Shown here in pieces: positions 1 through 6,237 of a DNA stretch of 22,640 nucleotides. Made by a program: the position numbers and the translations under genes. Source of the stretch: Helicobacteraceae bacterium (GTDB taxonomy: Bacteria > Campylobacterota > Campylobacteria > Campylobacterales > SZUA-545). The notes under the pieces were generated by a model. That model was not told the origin of the DNA. It saw only the letters and a program-made list of their open reading frames with translations, and did not search any database. How positions within the stretch are numbered: the first letter of the stretch is position 1; the number at the start of each line of letters is the position of its first letter. The stretch lies in NCBI GenBank assembly GCA_031276985.1, contig JAISMA010000198.1, positions 1-22,640 of the forward strand. Direction: 5' to 3'.

Positions 1-58
1 TATTCCGGAATTGCATAACGCGCAACGCCTGAAAGCGCGGATCGCTTGCGCGGCGCTT

Positions 59-80
59 CCCCCGCCCTTGAGGGCGGGGG
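59..80. repeat. Perfect GC-rich hairpin
   Basis: The arms CCCCCGCCC (59-67) and GGGCGGGGG (72-80) are perfectly complementary around a TTGA loop. A further G-rich run follows to about 103. There is no T tract on either side, so it does not look like a standard intrinsic terminator. It could be a dispersed repeat unit. Confidence 0.6.
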
Positions 81-111
81 GCAGGGGGGCGGGTGAATGC
101 GCGGCAAACTT

Positions 112-151
112 GGCTTGCGTTTTAATGTTGAGATTAAGCAAACGCGAAGCC
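112..151. repeat. Imperfect stem-loop
   Basis: GGCTTGCGTTT at 112-122 pairs with AAACGCGAAGCC at 140-151 with one bulged G. The stem continues inward through TTAAT/ATTAA around a GTTGAG loop. It lies between the GC-rich hairpin and the long palindrome. Function is unknown; it may be a terminator-like or repeat structure. Confidence 0.45.
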
Positions 152-157
152 TTTAGG

Positions 158-307
158 TTAACATAATCGTTTGTTCTGCGAAACTTGGCGCGTTTTTACG
201 CGAAAAAAGCGCGGCATAAAACCGCGAAAATTAAAACCGCCGCGCTTTTTTCCGCGTGTCTCCAAAAAAACGCGGTCAGTTTGCCGCAGAATGTCCGATT
301 ATGTTAA
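158..307. repeat. 150-bp imperfect palindrome with 12-bp terminal inverted repeats
   Basis: The ends are perfect 12-bp inverted copies, TTAACATAATCG at 158-169 and CGATTATGTTAA at 296-307. Further paired blocks lie inside: TTCTGCG (173-179) with CGCAGAA (285-291), CGCGTTTTT (189-197) with AAAAACGCG near 266-274, and 198-215 with 239-257, which is perfect apart from one bulged base. The whole interval can fold into one long hairpin. It carries no reading frame of note. A miniature inverted-repeat element or a structured RNA are both possible; no target-site duplication is clear. Confidence 0.5.
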
Positions 308-395
308 TCAATCAGCTCAGCTTTTTAATCACACAAAATAACGATTGGCGGACTTTCACTACTCCTACAAAAAAAACGCTTGCATCCGAAGATTA

Positions 396-671
396 GCGCT
401 CGCCAAACTCTTCAAAACCTCTAAAATATCCCGTGTCTCCAGAAAAATATATCGTTTTGCTTCCTTCGATTAGAAAACCGCCTCATAACGTAGAATCAAC
501 GCCCTGCCCTGCCCTTAACGACCAGTGTTGCGCGGGCAAAAACGTATAGGCAATTGCGCCGATCGTTACGCTGTCGTACCAATCAAGCTCGTATATCTCT
601 TTTGCGCCTAAACTTTTGAAATATTCGCCCATATTAAGACCCGCGATAAATATCGCCTCTTTTTTAAGTGG
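396..671 (-). pseudogene. Remnant of a metallo-beta-lactamase-fold hydrolase (NAPE-PLD/UlaG-like)
   Basis: One minus-strand frame runs from about 671 to 396 and reads like the middle of the NAPE-PLD-like metallo-beta-lactamase family. It shows a YFKSLGAK...ELDWYDSV block, then LPAQHWS, then GGFLIEGSKTIYFSGDTGYF, then GFEEFGER. The HWS and SGDTGY motifs are typical of that family's metal-binding core. Between HWS and GGF the expected Trp codon of a TLWGGF-like motif is TGA (483-485). A TAA follows at 393-395, where the family would continue with a GPID-like segment. The N-terminal metal-binding HxHxDH part is also absent, because hemH begins there. TGA is an ordinary stop elsewhere in this window (for example in leuC), so recoding is unlikely. 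I read this as a truncated, decayed gene downstream of hemH. Confidence 0.6.
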
Positions 672-691
672 GCGGCAATTATTTATTAAAT

Positions 692-1654
692 TTATCGCGT
701 AACGAGCGCGGCGGCGGCAAGTTCGCTTAAAGCGAGCGCGAAACGATCGCTATCGTTTGGGCAGCGGGCGATCAAAACTTCTTCGTAGCCTATTTTTTTT
801 GCGAGATCGTAATATTCGATTGAAAGTTCATAATCTGTTTCGAGATTGTCAATCGTAAAACTTAGCGGAACGATTAGCAGTTTTTTCGCGCCTTTGGCAT
901 ATAGATCGTTAATAGCCATTTCCAGCGACGGCGTTATCCATCTAAGCGGTCCAACTTTGGACTGGTATGCCAAACATATATGCTGAAATTCGATATTTTC
1001 CAGCGTTAAACGCTTTGATAAAATCCTAACGTGCGCCTCGCATTCGCTCTGATATGGATCGCCTTTGTCAATCACGCTTTGCGGCAAGCCGTGTGCGGAA
1101 AAAATCAAAGCGAATTCGCGCGGGTTTTGCGAAGATAGCGCCGATTTAATTTCATCGATTATGCACGCGTTATATGTTGGGTGATCATAAAAACGACCAA
1201 CAAGCGCGATCGGAAGGCTAAAAGATATTTTTTTCATCTCGTCGTAAAAATGCTCCAGCGACGAAAGCGTCGTAGCGGTGGAATACTGCGGATAGAGCGG
1301 CAGTAGAACTAGTTTGTCCGCGCCGCTCGCTTTAATTTTTACGATCGCTTCATCGGTAAAAGGCGGCGCATAACGCATGGCGATAAAAACGGGCGCGGAC
1401 GTAATTTTTGAGAGCTTTTTCGCAAGCGATCGCGTGTGATTTAATAGCGGCGATCTATCGCCGATTAGCGCATAATTTGCTTGCGCTTTCGCTTTGCGTT
1501 TTGAGACGATTACCCATGCTAAAAAAAAACGAAGCGGACGAAAACCTATGCGTAAAATATGGCGATCGCGAAACATATTTTTCAAAAACAGCGGAATCTC
1601 TTCGGCATTTGAAGCTCCGCCCATATTCAAAAGCGCAATCGCGTAGTTAGACAA
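692..1654 (-). CDS. hemH: Ferrochelatase HemH
   Basis: Inserts ferrous iron into a porphyrin in the last steps of heme synthesis, normally at the inner face of the cytoplasmic membrane. The 320-residue length is usual for bacterial ferrochelatases. Visible family motifs are NMGG near residue 10, GDRSPL (65-70), MRYAPPF (93-99), LPLYPQYS (118-125), the catalytic SAHGLP with His188, YQSKVGPLRW (230-239), and the second active-site block with Glu272 in NLETDYE. The start is TTG at 1654: a TAG lies in frame two codons upstream and the next ATG falls inside the conserved NMGG motif. A clear ribosome site is lacking. It is the last gene of the minus-strand set that starts at 3622, 48 nt behind the small membrane protein gene. 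Identification is secure; whether the substrate is protoporphyrin IX or coproporphyrin III cannot be told. Confidence 0.95.
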   Translation of the reverse strand: MSNYAIALLNMGGASNAEEIPLFLKNMFRDRHILRIGFRPLRFFLAWVIVSKRKAKAQANYALIGDRSPLLNHTRSLAKKLSKITSAPVFIAMRYAPPFTDEAIVKIKASGADKLVLLPLYPQYSTATTLSSLEHFYDEMKKISFSLPIALVGRFYDHPTYNACIIDEIKSALSSQNPREFALIFSAHGLPQSVIDKGDPYQSECEAHVRILSKRLTLENIEFQHICLAYQSKVGPLRWITPSLEMAINDLYAKGAKKLLIVPLSFTIDNLETDYELSIEYYDLAKKIGYEEVLIARCPNDSDRFALALSELAAAALVTR

Positions 1655-1702
1655 CCGCTATATCCGCGTTTAATTCATAGCGTTTGCGCGATCTTTTGGC
1701 TC

Positions 1703-2020
1703 TCATTTTTCAGAACGTTGCCGCGCATATTCTTTTATGATTTTCTTTTCAAGATAATCATAAACAGTTTTGCCGCGATTGATAGTTTTCTGCAATATGA
1801 ACAACTCGTAAAAAACGTAGCAGCTTCCAATATACGGCGTAAACAAAACGGCTATGGTTTTGATATAGTTTGGTTTAATCGGATAGCGGCTTATTAACTC
1901 CGTCATCTGCATAATATCGACGTTAAGCGCCTTATATAATCCAAACCCGAAAATCATTGCGATATTTAGCAAAACGCCGAATATCAACTCGCTTTCATAC
2001 GACAACAAAATCTGTTGCAT
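1703..2020 (-). CDS. Small membrane protein, function unknown
   Basis: A 105-residue protein with two hydrophobic segments, about residues 12-30 and 53-76, and a basic C-terminal tail (about 80-105). This suggests a small inner-membrane protein with a cytoplasmic tail. I do not recognise a named family. The start ATG lies one base after the ilvA stop codon (TAA-T-ATG), and its ribosome site AAGGAGG is contained in the last codons of ilvA, which argues for translational coupling. It sits between ilvA and hemH on the same strand. Nothing in it points to catalytic residues. The coding call is firm because of the ribosome site and operon placement; no function can be given. Confidence 0.8.
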   Translation of the reverse strand: MQQILLSYESELIFGVLLNIAMIFGFGLYKALNVDIMQMTELISRYPIKPNYIKTIAVLFTPYIGSCYVFYELFILQKTINRGKTVYDYLEKKIIKEYARQRSEK

Positions 2021-2021
2021 A

Positions 2022-3230
2022 TTAAACCTCCTTAAACGAAAATTTCTCGGCGCATAGTTTAGCGCGAATTTGCTCTTGGTGTTCCGCGCCTTTGGTTTCG
2101 AGCGCTACCGATACGTACGCGTCGCCGTAATCAAGCGACCTAGCGGTGCGATCGTAATCGATATGCACAATATTCGCGTTTGCTTCCGAAAGCGCCGACG
2201 AAAGTTTACGCAAACTACCGGGTTTGTCGATAAGCGTTACGGTTAACAACATTTTGCGGTGCGATTTCACCAAGCCTTTTTCGATGATAACGGATAGCAT
2301 AGTTACGTCGATATTGCCGCCGCTTAAAATTACGCCGACTTTCGCGCCTTTTTGCAGATTCAAGCGATCATGAAGCGCCGCCGCCGCGCCGACCGCGCCA
2401 GCGCCTTCCACGACGATTTTTTGTTTTTCTATTAAAAATAAAATCGCGTTTGCAATCTCCTCATCGTCAACTTCTACAATATCGTCGACAAGCGAGCTAA
2501 TATATGCAAAGGTCGTCAAAGAAACGTCTCTAACCGCTATGCCGTCCGCGATCGTGCGAACGCTTTTGCTATTAAGCGGTTTTTTGGCGTAGAACGAATT
2601 TTTCATAGCGTTTGCGCCAACCGCGTTAACGCCTATTATTTTAACGCTTGGCTTAATCGTTTTCGCCGCCAGCGCTACGCCGCTAATCAATCCGCCGCCG
2701 CCGATCGGCGCGACAATCGCGTCCAGATCGCCGATTTCTTCAAGCATTTCAAGCGCAATCGTTCCTTGCCCCGCTATAACCGCGTCGTCGGCGAATGGGT
2801 GAATAAAAGTCAGATCGCGCTCTTTGGCGTAGGACAAAGCGTGATCGTACGCCTCGTCGTAATTTTCGCCGCGCAAAATTGTCGCGCCGCCCAAACTTTT
2901 AACGCCGTTTACCTTCAAAAGCGGCGTGGCTTCGGGCATTACGATATAACTTTTAACGCCGAAATAACGCGCCGAATAAGCCACCCCTTGCGCGTGATTT
3001 CCGGCGCTTGCGGCTATTACGCCTTTTGCGCGATCGGCGGCGCTAAGCGAGGCGATTTTGTTAAACGCGCCGCGCAGTTTGAAACTACCGGTATTTTGCA
3101 GATTTTCTTTCTTGAAAAATATATTCAAACCCGTTTGCTCGCTAATAAACGGTCCAAACGCAAACGGCGTTTTTGCCAACGCTACGTCTATGCGCGATCT
3201 AGCGTCTTGTATATCTTTAATGTTAATCAT
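2022..3230 (-). CDS. ilvA: Threonine dehydratase (threonine ammonia-lyase)
   Basis: PLP-dependent conversion of threonine to 2-oxobutyrate and ammonia, the entry step to isoleucine. The protein has 402 residues, with the catalytic domain at about 1-320. Lys51 in GSFKLRGAFNKI is the PLP Schiff-base lysine. SAGNHAQG (75-82), the Gly-rich phosphate loop PIGGGGLISG and the late SGGNID motif are all present. The last 78 residues form a single ACT domain (MLLTVTLIDKPGSLRKL...), as in the short form of the enzyme. The start ATG overlaps the stop of the upstream CoA-binding gene by 4 nt (ATGA, 3227-3230). With leuC elsewhere in the window it points to intact branched-chain amino acid synthesis. A catabolic role (TdcB-like) is possible because the single-ACT architecture is shared. 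Confidence 0.93.
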   Translation of the reverse strand: MINIKDIQDARSRIDVALAKTPFAFGPFISEQTGLNIFFKKENLQNTGSFKLRGAFNKIASLSAADRAKGVIAASAGNHAQGVAYSARYFGVKSYIVMPEATPLLKVNGVKSLGGATILRGENYDEAYDHALSYAKERDLTFIHPFADDAVIAGQGTIALEMLEEIGDLDAIVAPIGGGGLISGVALAAKTIKPSVKIIGVNAVGANAMKNSFYAKKPLNSKSVRTIADGIAVRDVSLTTFAYISSLVDDIVEVDDEEIANAILFLIEKQKIVVEGAGAVGAAAALHDRLNLQKGAKVGVILSGGNIDVTMLSVIIEKGLVKSHRKMLLTVTLIDKPGSLRKLSSALSEANANIVHIDYDRTARSLDYGDAYVSVALETKGAEHQEQIRAKLCAEKFSFKEV

Positions 3231-3622
3231 TCAAACGCCTCTTTATATGCTTTTGCGACGCAACGATCCTGAACGGCGATAATGCCGTGTCGCTCGGCTT
3301 TTTGGCAAGCCTCGTCGTTTATAATTCCCTCTTGAAGCCAAAAAATTTTAACGTCGTTGCGCGCGATCGCTTCGCTAATCAATTCATTGGCGTAACTTGC
3401 TTTGCGAAACATAACTATCATATCGACCTTATTTGGAATTTCGCTTAGCGATCTAAAGACTTTTTCTCCTAAAATTGTCTCGCCTTTTGGATATATTGGC
3501 GCGATTTTATAGCCGCGCTCTTGCATATATTTTGATACCTGATGGCTAGGCTTGGACGCATCTGGCGAAAGCCCCGCGATCGCTATCGTTTTTATGTCGT
3601 TAAAAATCGTTTTATAATCCAT
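3227..3622 (-). CDS. CoA-binding domain protein (YccU family)
   Basis: A 131-residue protein that fits a stand-alone CoA_binding (PF02629-like, YccU/YneT) Rossmann domain along its whole length. The N-terminal IAIAGLSPDASKPSHQV is the nucleotide-binding glycine loop, followed by MQERGYKI.PIYPKG, SLSEIP..VDMIVMFRK and KIFWLQEGI, all characteristic of the family. Members bind CoA, but a cellular role is not established. It is the first gene of the minus-strand operon and overlaps ilvA by ATGA. The ribosome site before its ATG is weak (GACAAAG). Family assignment is firm; role unknown. Confidence 0.88.
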   Translation of the reverse strand: MDYKTIFNDIKTIAIAGLSPDASKPSHQVSKYMQERGYKIAPIYPKGETILGEKVFRSLSEIPNKVDMIVMFRKASYANELISEAIARNDVKIFWLQEGIINDEACQKAERHGIIAVQDRCVAKAYKEAFE

Positions 3623-3706
3623 TTGCTTTGTCTTTGACGTTTTGTCGGCAAAATTAGCGCGAATCGAATTGCCGTCGCTTGCTCTTTGCCGTTTATTTGA
3701 CGCGAG

Positions 3707-3712
3707 AGTATA
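3707..3712 (-). promoter_or_regulatory. Probable -10 element for the CoA-binding/ilvA/hemH operon
   Basis: On the minus strand TATACT (3712-3707) is preceded by GGTTTTGA, resembling the T-rich upstream plus -10 style of Campylobacterota sigma-70 promoters. It would give a leader of roughly 75-80 nt before the ATG at 3622. No convincing -35 box is seen. Confidence 0.4.
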
Positions 3713-3770
3713 TCAAAACCAGCATTTCGATTGGCGGTTGACTTGCGATTGTTTGCGTTTTTTGGAGATG

Positions 3771-3838
3771 GATTCCCGCCTTTCTCCGCGCCCGCTTTTC
3801 CTTCGGAAGCTGTCGCTACGCGGGTATGACGGCAAATG
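3771..3838. repeat. Possible dispersed repeat (GATTCCCGC ... GCGGGTATGAC)
   Basis: The stretch begins GATTCCCGCC and ends ACGCGGGTATGACGGCAAA, so the two ends are partly complementary (CCCGC/GCGGG). This shape resembles short intergenic repeats found in many genomes. No second copy occurs in this window, so the call rests on form alone. An open frame passes through 3642-3839 but has no ribosome site or recognisable product. Confidence 0.25.
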
Positions 3839-3857
3839 AAAACGAAAAAAAGCGCGC

Positions 3858-3899
3858 GAAATAAAACAGCGGTTAAAACAAAGTTATCGTTTTAACCGC
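3858..3899 (-). terminator. Intrinsic terminator of the GLUG lipoprotein gene
   Basis: An 11-bp perfect stem (GCGGTTAAAAC 3869-3879, GTTTTAACCGC 3889-3899) with a 9-nt loop. On the minus strand it is followed by the T-rich tail TGTTTTATTT, about 25 nt after the stop codon at 3924. Confidence 0.75.
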
Positions 3900-3923
3900 G
3901 TTAAAATGTAATCGCGTAAGTTA

Positions 3924-5432
3924 CTAGTTTTCCCAATAAAGATACGGCAAACCGTTGTTCTTGGACGCATCGATCTTCCATGGATGATCGTCGTCGTCTC
4001 CAAAAAACCAGCCTAAACCGCCAAGTCCGTCGCCGTTTATCGCGCTTTCGTAAGTCAATCGCGTTTTTAGATCGCCAATGGTTTTAGATGTTCCATTATT
4101 GCCAGCGCCAACCGCCGTTATAGACATAGAACTTAGCGTGAAATTGTTTGAAACAGTAGTGTCGCCGCCTTCGATCAAGCCGACTATGCGATCTACGTGA
4201 GAGTTTCCGCTAACTTGCGAATTGATTGCCGCGTTATTTTGGAGCGTTGGATGAGACTCAACGTTTCCGGCGATACCGCCGACGCCGATATCTCCGCTAA
4301 CGTTTCCCGTCGCGTAGCTGTTGGCTATCAACGCGTAGGCGCGAACTCGTCCGCCAATACCGCCGACAAGACTATATCCGCTAACGTTTCCTTCGGCGTA
4401 GCTGTTGATTACGTCTCCGCCTAGTATTCCCGCTATACCGCCGACGCAACAAAACGTTCCGCTAACGTTTCCTGTCGCGTAGCTGTTGATTATACGGTGT
4501 GCAACGGCTCCCCCGATACCGCCGACGTCACTGTCTCCGCTAACGTTTCCAGTAGCGTAGCTGTTGATTATAAAGCCTCCTGCCATTCCCGCGATACCGC
4601 CGACATAACTGCCGACTGCGCTAACGTTTCCGGTCGCGTAGCTGTAGGTTATTGAGCCGTTATCGCTTCCCGCTATACCGCCGACGCTACTGTTTCCACT
4701 AACGTTTCCGGTCGCGTAACTATTGGCTATTAAGCCGCCACTGCCTCCTGCGATACCGCCGATAGCATGATTTCCGCTAACGTTTCCAGTCGAGTAGCTG
4801 TTGACTATCAAGCCGTCACTCCATCCCGCGATAGCGCCGACAAACTCGCCTCCCGTTACCGCTTTGCCTTCGGCTATTTCAACGCCAATATTTCTGATTT
4901 GAGCGACGTCGATATAGCCAAAAAGACCAACGCAATCAATCGCTTGTCGATCAATCCATAAGCTAGTAATCTTGTGATTGTCGCCATTGAAGATACCGTT
5001 AAAATGGATTGTCTCATCGCCGATTGGCTTCCAGCCCAAAGCGCCTTCAAAGCCCGCGCCGCTTTCGTCCAGCGCTATATCGTTCAAAAGAATATATTTG
5101 CCGTTAAGCGTTACAGCGTCTGCGTTGATAGCGGCTAATCCATTCTGATCGGTTATCTCCGTAACGTTAGCTTCGGCGTAAAGGCGTATATCGCCTGTAA
5201 TGGAATAAGCGGTTTCGCCTAAAACATCCGTATCGCTTGAAGCGGCGTATAACGCGCTTGCGTTTATATCTAACGTTGTTTTTAACTCGGCTATATCGAT
5301 AGCGTTTGACGTAACATCTGTCGATCCGTTAAAGTCAAGATTGGCGTCGTAGAACGAAACGCTATAAACGGTTGCGTTTTGTTCGGCGCTACTCTTTTTT
5401 TCGCTTTCTCCGCTTGAGCCGCAACCAATCAA
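3924..5432 (-). CDS. GLUG-repeat lipoprotein (main body; frame opened only through a poly-C tract)
   Basis: A 502-residue body built around seven tandem units of 25-28 residues with the core NSYATGNVSG...VGGIAG (about residues 208-395), preceded by LNDIALD..WKPIG and GIFNGDNHKI blocks. These are signatures of GLUG-motif surface proteins with a predicted beta-helix fold. The C-terminus ends LPYLYWEN, as is common in this group. The frame stays open upstream of the nominal TTG (5432) to 5489. That extension encodes KLVKFLAIATVSFFLIGC, a lipoprotein signal peptide with an LIGC lipobox, so the TTG cannot be the real start. No ATG, GTG or TTG exists between the tract and the signal peptide. The natural start is therefore probably the ATG at 5659 in the upstream frame, joined through the 13-base C run. 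Likely a surface-exposed adhesin-type lipoprotein, subject to on/off switching; ligand unknown. A terminator follows. Confidence 0.75.
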   Translation of the reverse strand: MIGCGSSGESEKKSSAEQNATVYSVSFYDANLDFNGSTDVTSNAIDIAELKTTLDINASALYAASSDTDVLGETAYSITGDIRLYAEANVTEITDQNGLAAINADAVTLNGKYILLNDIALDESGAGFEGALGWKPIGDETIHFNGIFNGDNHKITSLWIDRQAIDCVGLFGYIDVAQIRNIGVEIAEGKAVTGGEFVGAIAGWSDGLIVNSYSTGNVSGNHAIGGIAGGSGGLIANSYATGNVSGNSSVGGIAGSDNGSITYSYATGNVSAVGSYVGGIAGMAGGFIINSYATGNVSGDSDVGGIGGAVAHRIINSYATGNVSGTFCCVGGIAGILGGDVINSYAEGNVSGYSLVGGIGGRVRAYALIANSYATGNVSGDIGVGGIAGNVESHPTLQNNAAINSQVSGNSHVDRIVGLIEGGDTTVSNNFTLSSMSITAVGAGNNGTSKTIGDLKTRLTYESAINGDGLGGLGWFFGDDDDHPWKIDASKNNGLPYLYWEN

Positions 5433-5467
5433 AAAGAACGAAACGGTTGCGATCGCTAAGAACTTGA

Positions 5468-5659
5468 CTAGTTTAGAGCTAAAACTTGCGGGGGGGGGGG
5501 GGTGAACTTCGCAGAGGCGAACTCTACGTTTAACGAAGCCGATGTTTCAGCCGTCGTTTTATTCAAACGCTTTGCGGCGTTTGAAAAGCTTTGATCTGTT
5601 CGCTTTGTTGAAGCGATAACCGAATTGTCCGATTTAACGGGCAAGATAAGCGATTGCAT
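5468..5659 (-). CDS. N-terminal segment / leader ORF upstream of the GLUG lipoprotein
   Basis: Starts at an ATG with an excellent ribosome site (AAGGAGG, 7 nt away) and reads 63 residues: Ser/Thr/Lys/Asn-rich to about residue 52, then four Pro from the homopolymer, then QVLALN and a stop. With 13 C the frame ends here. With 14 or 11 C it would run directly into ASFSSKLVKFLAIATVSF... and the GLUG body, giving a protein of about 580 residues. With 12 or 15 C it stops after a few codons. The segment itself matches no family I recognise. The joined protein would carry an unusually long stretch of nearly 60 residues before its signal peptide, so the leader may instead act as a translated upstream ORF that controls the lipoprotein. 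Confidence 0.55.
   Translation of the reverse strand: MQSLILPVKSDNSVIASTKRTDQSFSNAAKRLNKTTAETSASLNVEFASAKFTPPPPQVLALN
5490..5502. repeat. Homopolymeric G13/C13 tract (candidate phase-variation switch)
   Basis: Thirteen consecutive G on the plus strand (C on the coding strand) lie inside the reading frame that joins the 63-residue leader to the GLUG lipoprotein. Poly-G/C tracts of this length are the classic slipped-strand contingency elements of Campylobacter and Helicobacter surface genes. The length shown leaves the two frames out of register. Confidence 0.8.
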
Positions 5660-5698
5660 CTTGCAATCCTCCTTGTGATGTTGGATTTGAAGCGAATG

Positions 5699-5704
5699 AT
5701 AATA
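5699..5704 (-). promoter_or_regulatory. Possible -10 element for the GLUG locus
   Basis: On the minus strand TATTAT (5704-5699) lies about 40 nt before the ATG at 5659, downstream of a T/A-rich stretch. No clear -35 box is visible. The rest of 5660-5880 shows no gene, only low-complexity TTTTGCGATTTT-like sequence. Confidence 0.3.
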
Positions 5705-5882
5705 GTAAGGTTTTACTTAAAATCGTCTGAGGTTTTGGAAGTTTTTTGCGATTTTCAATGACTTTCGTTGTTTTTTAGACGATTTGCGCTGTTTCTGGCG
5801 CTTCCGAACGATTGTCGCTCAGATTGAACGTTTTTACGTTGTTCTGAATGAATTTGCGCGATTTTAGAAAGGATTTGCTAGG

Positions 5883-5957
5883 TGGAGCGGAAGACGGGAA
5901 TCGAACCCGCGACCTTTTGCTTGGGAAGCAAAAGCTCTACCTCTGAGCTACTTCCGC
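5883..5957 (-). tRNA. tRNA-Gly (anticodon CCC)
   Basis: On the minus strand the acceptor arm GCGGAAG pairs with CTTCCGC, followed by discriminator T and an encoded CCA (5885-5883). The D arm has AGCTCAGAGGTAGAGC. The anticodon stem TTTGC/GCAAA encloses the loop TTCCCAA, giving anticodon CCC. The T arm is CGCGGGTTCGAATCCCG. It decodes GGG glycine codons. Confidence 0.95.
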
Positions 5958-6192
5958 GCCGTGAAAAAGCGCAATTATGCCAAAGGTCGACTAATACCGC
6001 CGCCCTACCCTATTTGCCAATCTATCGAGCGCGAAGGGCGGAAAGATTGGGCGGGCGGTTTTGAGTTTGCGCGGCGACTGCGTTTTAATCGACGGTTAAG
6101 AAACGATTAAGAGCTTGCGGCGTTCAGCCGATCGGCTTGTTTAGGCGATCGGGACGCGATCGGGCTTGGAGCTTTGATCGCGGTTTGCGGAT

Positions 6193-6204
6193 TTTGGCTA
6201 TAAT
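6193..6204 (+). promoter_or_regulatory. Probable sigma-70 promoter for leuC
   Basis: TTTTGGCTATAATTA contains a perfect TATAAT (6199-6204) preceded by a T-rich stretch, about 33 nt before the leuC ATG. This is the usual form of Campylobacterota promoters. The remaining intergenic sequence from 5958 shows no gene. Confidence 0.6.
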
Positions 6205-6237
6205 TAAATCTTAACAATCAGAATTAACGGGCGGGAT

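Noticed and set aside
2..166. Open frame IPELHNAQRLKARIA... that could be the 3' end of a plus-strand gene entering the window
   Set aside because: It runs through the GC-rich hairpin and a stem-loop, the opposite strand is also partly open, and no family is recognised. High GC alone can explain it.
483..485. TGA read as tryptophan (stop-codon reassignment)
   Set aside because: TGA ends leuC, the regulator gene, oorD and others here, and the affected gene is truncated at both ends as well.
3642..3839. 65-residue open frame between the CoA-binding gene and the GLUG locus
   Set aside because: No ribosome site or recognisable product; it covers the promoter region of the CoA-binding gene and a repeat-like stretch.
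4250..4860. Regularly spaced repeats that might suggest a CRISPR array
   Set aside because: The units encode in-frame GLUG repeats of a protein, with no constant repeat and unique spacers. The same applies to the TPR genes at 18960-19600.
5882..6064. Open frame on the plus strand reading ERKTGIEPATFCLGSK...
   Set aside because: It is the antisense of tRNA-Gly, a well-known spurious protein in many annotations.
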